Below the pieces are notes generated by a model. That model did not search any database. It was not told the origin of the DNA and saw only the letters and a program-made list of their open reading frames with translations. Position numbers and translations under genes: made by a program. Shown one piece after another: positions 1-6,428 of a stretch of DNA of 6,460 nucleotides (its first letter is position 1; each line of letters opens with the position of its first letter). This DNA comes from Planctomycetaceae bacterium (lineage in GTDB: Bacteria > Planctomycetota > Planctomycetia > Pirellulales > Thermoguttaceae): assembly GCA_031287585.1 (NCBI GenBank), contig JAITST010000218.1, positions 1-6,460 on the forward strand, in the 5' to 3' direction.

Positions 1-180
1 AAAACGGTTGCCGAGACGAAAGTTTGTTCGCAATTTTATCTGAACGGCGAAATGCCGAAGGAGATCACCGCAGCGTTCAAGAAAGTGCCGACCGGTGTAA
101 AACTATCGGCAAACGTTCGGGCATTGGATTCGTTTGACAATGCTTCGGCAGCAATCGTCAGCAGTGAGTTTAACGTGTAG
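1..180 (+). CDS. C-terminal end of an unrecognised protein (partial)
   Basis: Frame 1 is open from the window edge to a TAG at 178-180 and gives 59 residues (begins KTVAETKVCSQFYLNGEMPK, ends SSEFNV). The composition is that of a normal soluble protein: mixed charged and hydrophobic residues, one cysteine, no low complexity and no membrane segment. I do not recognise the family and assign no function. The codons are GC-rich in third positions (gcc, atc, acc, ttc) like the body of the downstream genes, which supports real coding. The gene's start lies outside the window. Its stop is followed after 27 bases by a perfect inverted repeat that may end its transcript, which would separate it from the lipoprotein gene. 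Confidence 0.6.
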   Translation, partial: KTVAETKVCSQFYLNGEMPKEITAAFKKVPTGVKLSANVRALDSFDNASAAIVSSEFNV

Positions 181-207
181 CCAATTTATCCGAAAATGCG
201 GCGAATA

Positions 208-249
208 TATACCTAACACGGTCGAAAATTGGTAACCGTGTTAGGTATA
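208..249. terminator. Perfect 15-bp inverted repeat, possible terminator
   Basis: The arm TATACCTAACACGGT at 208-222 is exactly complementary to ACCGTGTTAGGTATA at 235-249, with a 12-base loop. It starts 27 bases after the stop of the upstream partial gene and ends 61 bases before the lipoprotein ATG. That position fits a transcription terminator for the upstream gene. No U-tract follows the right arm (the next bases are ACTGTTGG), so it is not a classical intrinsic terminator. A protein-binding palindrome or a dispersed palindromic repeat is also possible. The symmetry is certain; the role is inferred. Confidence 0.5.
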
Positions 250-310
250 ACTGTTGGTTCTGCCCCGCAGATGCTATTGAAAATTTTTGTGGATTTTTGT
301 AAACTCCGCT

Positions 311-1249
311 ATGTTGTTTTATTTTAGAATTTCATCGGCGGTTCTCTTGGTGGCTTTGTTTTTTGCTGCTGGCTGCGCTATTCGTAATCCCATTCGTCCT
401 TTGACTGCTATGATTGTTCGTAGCGGTGATCTGGCGTTGGCTGGTAACGCCGCGATGGAACGTGGAAACTGGGATGAAGCGGAGAAGAAGTTAAAAGAGG
501 CAATTCGGTTAAACCCTGACGAAGTTGAGACGCGGCTAAACTACGCGGAAATTTTGTGGATTGTTGGAAAACGGAAAGACGCTTTGACCGTTTTATATGA
601 GGCGGCGGAGCAATCTAGTAAACCAGCGGAGAAATCGCGGGTTGCGGCATCGGCGGCGGAGAAGTTGTTGGTACTGGAACAAAACGATGTTGCGTTGTCG
701 TGGGCTGAACAGTGTGTTCGTGAGGCACCGCTTGAATATCGCGGCTGGTGGTTACGTGCAAGGGCGTTGATGCGGATTGGGAACGAGTACGATAAGAACG
801 GCGAACGTGAGGCGGCGTTGAAGTTTTATTCTGACTCTTGTGAGAGTTTTTACCGTTCGCTCGCGTATCAGCCACCTGAACGTGAATTGTTGCCGGAACT
901 CGCGACAGTGCAGATGCAAATGAGTGAAAACGAACACGCACTCGCAACGTGGCAGAATCTTCTACGTTTGTACCAATCGGGTGACGAACCGATAAACGCG
1001 ATTTGTGCGAAAGGTGACACGCTGGCATTGCTCGGACGTGTTGACGACGCGGCGGGTTGTTTTCAGACAGCGGCGGCGCGTGAGCCGAATAACATTGCGA
1101 TTTGCTTACGTTACGCGGAGTTGGAATCGCAGGCGGGAAGAGTTGAGCAGGCACAGCAGATTTTGTCGCGTGCAAACTGTATTGCACCGAATAATCCGGC
1201 GGTACTGAATCTTGCGACGAAGATTCAAGGTAACAACAAAAGTCGATAG
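311..1249 (+). CDS. TPR-repeat lipoprotein
   Basis: This is a 312-residue protein that probably acts as a membrane-anchored protein-interaction scaffold. From the ATG at 311 it begins MLFYFRISSAVLL and runs through a hydrophobic stretch to a lipobox-like AAGC, with Cys22 as the likely lipidated residue after signal peptidase II cleavage. A TTG at 287 is in frame and would add eight residues, but the ATG gives a signal peptide of normal length. Neither start has a clear Shine-Dalgarno. The mature part is helical tetratricopeptide repeat. The first clear unit is about residues 39-70 (GNAAMERGNWDEAEKKLKEA, then IRLNPD), followed by a degenerate one about 71-104. Two more lie near the end, about 229-261 (LLGRVDDAAGCF, AREPNN) and 262-295 (SQAGRVEQAQQIL, IAPNN). 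The middle helices at 110-225 are more divergent. The specific partner cannot be told from the sequence. An IS630 remnant starts right after its stop, so no operon with the sensor gene is indicated. Confidence 0.85.
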   Translation: MLFYFRISSAVLLVALFFAAGCAIRNPIRPLTAMIVRSGDLALAGNAAMERGNWDEAEKKLKEAIRLNPDEVETRLNYAEILWIVGKRKDALTVLYEAAEQSSKPAEKSRVAASAAEKLLVLEQNDVALSWAEQCVREAPLEYRGWWLRARALMRIGNEYDKNGEREAALKFYSDSCESFYRSLAYQPPERELLPELATVQMQMSENEHALATWQNLLRLYQSGDEPINAICAKGDTLALLGRVDDAAGCFQTAAAREPNNIAICLRYAELESQAGRVEQAQQILSRANCIAPNNPAVLNLATKIQGNNKSR

Positions 1250-1261
1250 AGACCACGAAAC

Positions 1262-1272
1262 ACCAACCAGAA
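1262..1272. repeat. Left copy of imperfect 11-bp direct repeat
   Basis: ACCAACCAGAA here matches ACCAACCGGAA at 1668-1678 in 10 of 11 positions. The two copies lie just before and just after the truncated IS630 transposase. They could be traces of the insertion or of the deletion that truncated the element. A chance match is quite possible at this length. Confidence 0.3.
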
Positions 1273-1275
1273 GCA

Positions 1276-1659
1276 TTGTTGAGGATTCACGCACATCTTT
1301 CATTTACGATTCGGTTATTGGAGAAATTGGAGCGGTTGTATCCTTTAGCATTGAAGATACATGTTATTCTTGATAACGCACAATATTATCATAGTAAAGA
1401 AGTTCGTGAATGGTTAGCGAAGCATAAGAATATCAAGTTACATTTTTTACTGGGCTATAGTCCGAACCTAAACTTGATTGAGCGATGTTGGAAGTTTTTC
1501 AACGAGAAGGTTCGGAACAATCGGTATTATGATACGTTTTCAAAATTTACGGAGGCGTGTAAAAGTTTCTTTCGTTGCCGAAAGAAATGGACGAAAGAAC
1601 TACGCTCGCGAATCACACAAAACATTCACCAATTCAATGCCAATGTTTCAAGTAATTAG
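1276..1659 (+). pseudogene. IS630-family transposase, C-terminal remnant
   Basis: The reading frame gives the C-terminal catalytic half of an IS630/Tc1-type DDE transposase. In numbering from the TTG at 1276, recognisable sequence starts near residue 11 (TIRLLEKLERLYP). It continues with the second catalytic aspartate in VILDNAQYYHS (Asp33) and the third acidic residue in YSPNLNLIERCW (Glu69), then the usual WKFFNEKV and RYYDTF segments. The first catalytic Asp, and the N-terminal helix-turn-helix domain, are absent. An intact family member would be well over twice as long, so the copy is dead. Family members usually have PP before YSPN, where this copy has LG. The first few codons (from 1276 to about 1302) do not resemble the family, so the break point is near 1300. 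The TTG is only a nominal start, and the frame is open further upstream. The stop is TAG at 1657-1659. Confidence 0.88.
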
Positions 1660-1667
1660 GGTATAAA

Positions 1668-1678
1668 ACCAACCGGAA
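1668..1678. repeat. Right copy of imperfect 11-bp direct repeat
   Basis: ACCAACCGGAA, with one mismatch to the copy at 1262-1272. It begins nine bases after the stop of the IS630 remnant. See the left copy for interpretation. Confidence 0.3.
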
Positions 1679-1694
1679 CCGCTTCGTACACACG

Positions 1695-1727
1695 GTAACA
1701 AGAATTTCGCCTCACCGTTCTTGTCAC
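1695..1727. promoter_or_regulatory. Imperfect inverted repeat overlapping the -35 box
   Basis: ACAAGAA at 1698-1704 pairs with TTCTTGT at 1718-1724. After one mismatch the arms extend by GT (1695-1696) and AC (1726-1727). The 13-base centre is GC-mixed. The right arm covers the first bases of the proposed -35 hexamer at 1721-1726. It could be an operator for the sensor gene, a remnant of the IS630 right end, or chance. Confidence 0.3.
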
Positions 1728-1749
1728 GTTTCGTGATATAGGGTACAAT
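1721..1749 (+). promoter_or_regulatory. Sigma70-like promoter for the sensor kinase gene
   Basis: TTGTCA (1721-1726, five of six matches to TTGACA) and TACAAT (1744-1749, five of six matches to TATAAT) are separated by exactly 17 bases. Transcription would start near 1756 and leave a 5' leader of about 58 bases before the GTG at 1814. The leader is AT-rich and has no evident Shine-Dalgarno or stable riboswitch-like fold. The promoter lies only about 60 bases after the dead IS630 transposase, so part of it may derive from the element's right end. Promoter preferences of this organism are unknown, which limits confidence. Confidence 0.5.
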
Positions 1750-1813
1750 ACCGACGGTTGTATTTTTTATACGATTTTATTTTTACAGATACTTTTTCCA
1801 TCATTCGTGATTC

Positions 1814-4800
1814 GTGAACAAAAATTATCTACCGGTTGTTGATGTGATTGCTGACAGATGTGTTAATTGCCACATGTGTATTGCCGTTTGTCCAGTCAAG
1901 TTTTGTAACATTGTGGCTGATGGAGTTGTTAAAGTCAAACACGATGCTTGCATTGGTTGTGGTGCGTGTGTTTCTGGTTGTACTCATGACGCTCGCGTCA
2001 TCGTTGACGACCTTGAAAACTTTCTCGGCTCATTGCAGCGTGGTGAAAAAATTGTCGCGATGATTGCGCCAGCGGCGGCTTCTAACTTTCCTAATCAATA
2101 TCGGCGTTTGATTTCGTGGTTACGGTCAATTGGAGTCGCGGCGGTTTTCGACGTTAGTTTTGGTGCGGAATTGGCGGCTCATTCTTACGTTGAACATATT
2201 CGCGGCAACTCCGATAATATCAAGTTGCTTATAACACAACCCTGTCCCGCGATTGTCAACTATATTGAGATGTACCAGCCGTCGCTCATCCCGTATCTCG
2301 CACCGTTCGGCAGCCCGATGCACCATCTTGTCGATTACATTCGCGAGCATCGTCCACAATATGCCGACGCGAAGGTTGTCGCGTTGTCGCCGTGTATAGC
2401 GAAACGGCGTGAGTTGGAGAGTTGCGGCTGCGGCGATTATAGTGTCACGTTCGCACGGCTAAACAACTATCTTACGAAACAGCGTATCAACCTCGACGAC
2501 TTTCCCGAAGACGAGTTCGACAATCCGCCTGCCGATGTCGCGGTTTTGTTCCCGTCGCCCGGCGGACTATTGGAGTCAATCGTCGATGAAGTTCCGTATT
2601 TTGCCGCGAAGAGCCGTGTTATCGAAGGCGTTCCGACTATTTACCGTTATATGGAAAAGTTACCGCAGATGCTCCAACTTGGTCGTAATCCGTTGCTCAT
2701 TGATTGCCTGAGTTGCGAACTTGGCTGCAACGGCGGTCCTGGCGCGGTGAATCACGACTTAGCGATGGACGATGTTGAATGGCATATTCGTAAACGTTAC
2801 ATCGCAAATAACAATAGTAGTAACAACACAACCAGTGCATCGAAAAAAACAAAACCGAAAGACGTTATATCACCCCGCGGTGAATTTCGCGAAAAGCATT
2901 GGAACGCAAAATTTGCACGGCGAAGTTACAAAAATCTGGCGGAATATTCGCATATCACTATCCCGTCCGATGACGTTATCGAAAAAATCTTTCACGAACG
3001 ATTGTTGAAGGAAAACACTAAAGATGTGACGAACTGCGGTTCGTGCGGTTATCCAAATTGCCGAACGATGGCAATTGCGATTTATAACGGTTTGACGACG
3101 ACGGAACGTTGTTACGTTTATCAGCATAAGAGACTCCTCAATCGTGAAAATGAACTTGCTGACCGTGAATCGTTGTTACAAAGCATCCTCAATGTCGCAA
3201 CGACTGGATTTGTCGCGTTCTCAAACGAGCAAAACATTGTCACACATGTCAACAACACTTTCCTCAAAATCTGGAATATCGACGAATATATCATCGGCAA
3301 ACCAACCGAGTGGTTACGCGAGAAGTTGTTCGCTCAGGAACTCAACCAGAGTGAACACCGTAAGGGATTCGAAAAATTTGTCACGACGTTAAAACCGGTA
3401 CAAGGAACGACGGAACTCAAAGACGGACGTACAATCGCGTGGCGTGCAAACGCGGCGTTCGTTCACAACGGAGATATTCAGCGTGTTTGGAATTACGAAG
3501 ACATAACAGAACGCGAAAACGCACTCAAAGCCGTTCATTTCAGCGACAAACTTCTCCGTGATATTCTCACTAACATTGATTTCGGAGTTTATGTCATTGA
3601 CAGAAGTATGAACGTTTGGCTCGCCAATAACGCGATGGAAACGTTTTACAGCCGCATCAATGAACCGCTTCACGAAAAAAAGTGTTACGCCAAAGAATGT
3701 CGTGACAGCATTTGTGAAGATTGCTGCGCAGCGGAAGTTTTTGAAACCGGTAGTCCGAGAAGTATTGTCGTTCGCTGGCCGTCGGCTTCCGACACTGACG
3801 AAAAGGTACTTTGGATAGAGAAATCAATGTATCCGATTACCGATGAGATAACTGGCGAAGTTACGTTGGTAGTTTGTTTACTCCGCGATGTTACTGAACG
3901 TTTGGAATACGAGAATGAACTTAACGCACACCGTAATCATCTCGAAAGTTTAGTCGAAAAACGAACAAGTGAATTGACTATCGCGAAGATGACAGCCGAA
4001 GCGGCGAACCAAGCGAAGAGCGAATTTCTCGCGACGATGAGCCACGAAATACGTACTCCGCTCAACGCTGTCATCGGTCTATCGGACTTGCTTGTCGGCA
4101 CAAAATTACAATCGAAACAGTTACACTACGTCAATCTCATCCGTTCGTCAGGCGAAGCACTGCTGTTTATCGTGAACGACATTCTCGACTTCTCTAAAAT
4201 CGAATCGGGTGAGTTTGAAATTGATAACACACAGTTTGACTTACACGATGTTATCGAATCGTCAATCGGTACACAATTATCACGTGTCAACGCGAAGGGG
4301 CTTGAGTTGTGTTACACGTGCGACGAACCGATGCCGCGTCTTGTAACCGGTGACGGCAATCGGTTGCGTCAAGTACTGATAAACCTGTTGAATAACGCTA
4401 TCAAGTTTACGGAAGTTGGCGGCGTTCGCTTGCACATCAAAGTGTTGGGATACGACACGAACACGATAACGATTGAGTTTAGCGTAACCGATACGGGCAT
4501 TGGTATTCCGGCTGACAAGATGAACAAGTTATTCCGCAGTTTCTCACAGGTTGACTCGGCGACATCACGTAATTACGGAGGTACAGGACTTGGTTTGGTG
4601 ATATGCAAACGAATCGTGAATCTGATGGGCGGTGAGATTGAGGTGGAGAGTAAAGCGGGAAGCGGGTCTCGGTTTTGGTTTCACGTAACGTTTGGTTGTG
4701 ACCCGGCTTTGTTGAAATGTCAGGAAATTGACGAGTGGTCTTGCCGCAAACAAATTGAGATGTATGGGACGCGAGTTTGTCCGCGTAACGGTTGCAGGTC

Positions 4801-5662
4801 GCCAATCGAACGGCAGCCGATTGAAGGAAAACACGTGTTGATAGTTGACGATAATGACGTGCAGTTGGCAGTAATGAATGAGTTGATGAACTCGTGGAAA
4901 ATCAAAGCGGCAACAGTGACGAGTGGTGACGAAACGTTACGGAGACTGAAAGACGCGGTCAAACGTAAAGAACCTTACGACGTGTTATTGGTTGATTCGA
5001 CGATTGTCGGCAGTACGGGTAAGGAGTTGGTGAACGCGGTTTTGCGTGAGAACGATTTTGCGGAGTTGAAAATTGTACTATTGTCGGGACTTGAAGATGC
5101 GGTTAGTATAAATGAAGAAATTTCGCACACAAGGGTAGTCTGCGTACCGAAGCCGGTGATAGCGTCAATGTTATACGATACGATGAGTTTACTATTGTTT
5201 GGTGAGAACGCGGTAAGTTCGGTGGCGGACGAATCAGGAATTGTGAGTCAAGTTGCCGAAACGGTAGCGGCAGATGGCTGGAAAGAACACGCATACATAT
5301 TAGTCGCGGAAGATAACAAGGTAAATCAAATAGTAGTAAGAGGAATTTTGGACGCGGCGGGTATGAAGTGTAAATTGGTAATGAACGGAGAGGAGGCGTT
5401 TGAAACGTTCAAGAGCGAAAAGTTTTCGTTAATACTAATGGATTGCCAAATGCCAACTGTTGACGGACATCAGGCAACAAAAATGATAAGAGAACACGAG
5501 AAACAAAACAACCTGACAAAGATTCCAATAATTGCCTTAACAGCAAACGCAATAGTAGGAGATGCCGAGAAATGTATTGAATCAGGAATGGACGCATATT
5601 GCTCAAAACCGGTCAATCCGAAGACACTGTTGGAACAGATAGAAAGTATGTTGAACGTGTAA
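1814..5662 (+). CDS. [FeFe]-hydrogenase-like sensory hybrid histidine kinase
   Basis: A soluble 1282-residue sensor, probably for H2 or cellular redox state, that passes the signal on by phosphorelay. Domains in order: a 2x[4Fe-4S] ferredoxin (Cys16/19/22/26 and 46/49/52/56); a [FeFe]-hydrogenase large-subunit-like domain (about 80-320); an Asn/Ser/Lys-rich linker (331-350); a C-x2-C-x4-C-x16-C Fe-S module (Cys408/411/416/433); PAS1 (about 451-566); PAS2 (about 573-695) with five cysteines at 624-638; a coiled coil (about 696-735); a HisKA domain with His744 in MSHEIRTPLN; an HATPase with Asn857/861, DTGIGI (893-898) and GGTGLGL (922-928); receiver 1 (about 1006-1130; Asp1012/1013, phospho-Asp1061, Lys1113); and receiver 2 (about 1160-1282; Asp1167, phospho-Asp1210, Lys1265). 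In the hydrogenase domain, L1 is TQPCPA, with Pro where catalytic enzymes have the proton-relay Cys. The cubane ligands remain: Cys144, Cys194 (PCIAKRRE), Cys301 and Cys305. This matches the sensory group C (HydS-like, kinase-linked) pattern, so H2 turnover is likely weak or absent. There is no Hpt, DNA-binding domain or membrane segment. The GTG is the first possible start, because an in-frame TGA lies at 1808-1810 and the first ATG falls inside the ferredoxin. No Shine-Dalgarno is seen. The architecture is certain; the ligand is inferred. Confidence 0.93.
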   Translation: MNKNYLPVVDVIADRCVNCHMCIAVCPVKFCNIVADGVVKVKHDACIGCGACVSGCTHDARVIVDDLENFLGSLQRGEKIVAMIAPAAASNFPNQYRRLISWLRSIGVAAVFDVSFGAELAAHSYVEHIRGNSDNIKLLITQPCPAIVNYIEMYQPSLIPYLAPFGSPMHHLVDYIREHRPQYADAKVVALSPCIAKRRELESCGCGDYSVTFARLNNYLTKQRINLDDFPEDEFDNPPADVAVLFPSPGGLLESIVDEVPYFAAKSRVIEGVPTIYRYMEKLPQMLQLGRNPLLIDCLSCELGCNGGPGAVNHDLAMDDVEWHIRKRYIANNNSSNNTTSASKKTKPKDVISPRGEFREKHWNAKFARRSYKNLAEYSHITIPSDDVIEKIFHERLLKENTKDVTNCGSCGYPNCRTMAIAIYNGLTTTERCYVYQHKRLLNRENELADRESLLQSILNVATTGFVAFSNEQNIVTHVNNTFLKIWNIDEYIIGKPTEWLREKLFAQELNQSEHRKGFEKFVTTLKPVQGTTELKDGRTIAWRANAAFVHNGDIQRVWNYEDITERENALKAVHFSDKLLRDILTNIDFGVYVIDRSMNVWLANNAMETFYSRINEPLHEKKCYAKECRDSICEDCCAAEVFETGSPRSIVVRWPSASDTDEKVLWIEKSMYPITDEITGEVTLVVCLLRDVTERLEYENELNAHRNHLESLVEKRTSELTIAKMTAEAANQAKSEFLATMSHEIRTPLNAVIGLSDLLVGTKLQSKQLHYVNLIRSSGEALLFIVNDILDFSKIESGEFEIDNTQFDLHDVIESSIGTQLSRVNAKGLELCYTCDEPMPRLVTGDGNRLRQVLINLLNNAIKFTEVGGVRLHIKVLGYDTNTITIEFSVTDTGIGIPADKMNKLFRSFSQVDSATSRNYGGTGLGLVICKRIVNLMGGEIEVESKAGSGSRFWFHVTFGCDPALLKCQEIDEWSCRKQIEMYGTRVCPRNGCRSPIERQPIEGKHVLIVDDNDVQLAVMNELMNSWKIKAATVTSGDETLRRLKDAVKRKEPYDVLLVDSTIVGSTGKELVNAVLRENDFAELKIVLLSGLEDAVSINEEISHTRVVCVPKPVIASMLYDTMSLLLFGENAVSSVADESGIVSQVAETVAADGWKEHAYILVAEDNKVNQIVVRGILDAAGMKCKLVMNGEEAFETFKSEKFSLILMDCQMPTVDGHQATKMIREHEKQNNLTKIPIIALTANAIVGDAEKCIESGMDAYCSKPVNPKTLLEQIESMLNV

Positions 5663-5760
5663 GTGAGTATTGCAGCGTTTTATTGTGTTTCGTTTACAGT
5701 TTGAATAGCAATACCTTGCATAACGTCTTCACTACAATTATAATTACCCAAGATTTCGCA

Positions 5761-6075
5761 GACGTTTTCCAGTTTGTATCATTTGAAGATGATTTTCCGA
5801 AAATCGAAGAGGAGATGAAGAAACTCATCAAACTCGACGAAGCATTTGAACGTATCGAACTGCCGCACGCCGAAGCCCTCGAACTCCTCGCTGGTATGGG
5901 ACAAACGCTCAAAGCCGAACATTTCAACGATGGCTTGGCGGAAGAAAAGACTGTCTCGTTTTATCGGCAAGGCGAATTTCTCGACCTCTGCCGAGGTCCG
6001 CACATTCCGTCGCCGAGATTTATCGGGGCGTTCAAATTGACATCCGCTGCCTGGGGGATTGCGGACTGCGGCTAA
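5761..6075 (+). pseudogene. thrS: Threonyl-tRNA synthetase internal fragment
   Basis: From about 5761 the frame reads FEDDFPKIEEEMKKLI, then FERIELPHAEALELL and FYRQGEFLDLCRGPHIPSP, ending in AFKLTS at about 6045. This is the second additional (tRNA_SAD, editing) domain of ThrRS. The CRGPH motif holds the Cys and His that match Cys182 and His186 of the E. coli editing site. The TGS domain and the HxxxH half of the editing site are missing on the 5' side. The whole aminoacylation core and anticodon-binding domain are missing on the 3' side. After AFKLTS a real ThrRS continues with a motif like VAGAYWRGD. Here it degenerates to AAWGIADCG and stops at 6073-6075. The frame is open back into the kinase 3' end (to 5599), but that part is unrelated to ThrRS. 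The fragment cannot charge tRNA. A full thrS is expected elsewhere in the genome. Confidence 0.85.
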
Positions 6076-6428
6076 AAGTTGTATCCTTATGTTCTTGTTG
6101 CCGAAACTATTTGCGTCAATCAGAAAAGGAAAATGGCAGATAATTCTGTACAACAGTTACCCATGATGCTTTTCAAATCGGACAAACAATAAGGCAGCTC
6201 CTGTCAAACGAATAGAATACAACATTACATTAGACCAAATGGATATTCACGGCAAAATCACCGGTATTAAATATACTCCGCTTCTCACTGAACTGTTAAG
6301 ACAAGTTAATTTTAACGATTTCAATGTGAACGCTGCTCCGACAGCACTGGACTGCAAAAACTGGGCGCGGAATGGGGGGGAATAAGATATAAATTACACT
6401 TTTTTAACCCCCGTTTTTGGAGTCCCTA
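6076..6428. other. Gene-poor stretch between thrS fragment and IS-like start
   Basis: This stretch of about 350 bases has no protein I recognise in any frame. It holds a 48-codon ORF (6239-6385, listed separately), whose frame is open back to 6167. It also holds a 19-codon ATG frame at 6133-6189 with an AAGGA only two bases upstream. There is a run of seven G at 6374-6380, and T-rich and C-rich tracts at 6399-6417. The tracts may belong to the left end of an insertion sequence whose first gene starts at 6429. No tRNA, terminator or clear repeat pair was found. The stretch looks like junction DNA from rearrangement. Confidence 0.5.
6239..6385 (+). CDS. Short hypothetical ORF, possibly a gene remnant
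   Basis: The 48-codon frame starts MDIHGKITGIKYTPLLTELL and ends in NWARNGGE before TAA. The frame stays open upstream of the ATG to 6167 and reads plausibly as protein (APVKRIEYNITLDQ), which suggests the tail or middle of a longer protein that lost its start. There is no Shine-Dalgarno before the ATG and I recognise no family. The last codons run through the seven-G tract, where an insertion-sequence boundary or a slippage event could have replaced the original C-terminus. It may equally be non-coding. Confidence 0.25.
   Translation: MDIHGKITGIKYTPLLTELLRQVNFNDFNVNAAPTALDCKNWARNGGE

Noticed and set aside
277..305. Promoter TTGAAA with 17 bases to TAAACT before the TPR gene
   Set aside because: The -10 matches only four of six consensus bases, and the start site would fall at or after the ATG at 311. 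It is too weak to list.
287..310. TTG start for the TPR lipoprotein
   Set aside because: The eight extra residues (MWIFVNSA) lengthen an already complete signal peptide that begins at the ATG at 311. There is no Shine-Dalgarno to favour the TTG.
615..1256. Long open frame on the minus strand (213 codons) opposite the TPR gene
   Set aside because: Its translation is rich in Ser, Pro, His and Arg with no recognisable motif, as expected from the complement of a GC-patterned coding strand. The + strand frame has clear TPRs and a lipobox.
1814..5662. Possible catalytic bidirectional or H2-evolving hydrogenase
   Set aside because: The L1 proton-relay Cys is replaced by Pro, and the protein continues into PAS, kinase and receiver domains. 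A sensory role explains the sequence better.
5599..5760. Upstream extension of the thrS-like frame overlapping the kinase 3' end
   Set aside because: This part does not resemble ThrRS, which has a TGS domain there. It overlaps the well-supported receiver domain by 64 bases in another frame. The open frame is fortuitous.
6133..6189. A 19-codon ORF (MADNSVQQLPMM...) with an upstream AAGGA
   Set aside because: It is too short and resembles nothing known. The AAGGA is only two bases from the ATG, which is poor spacing for ribosome binding.
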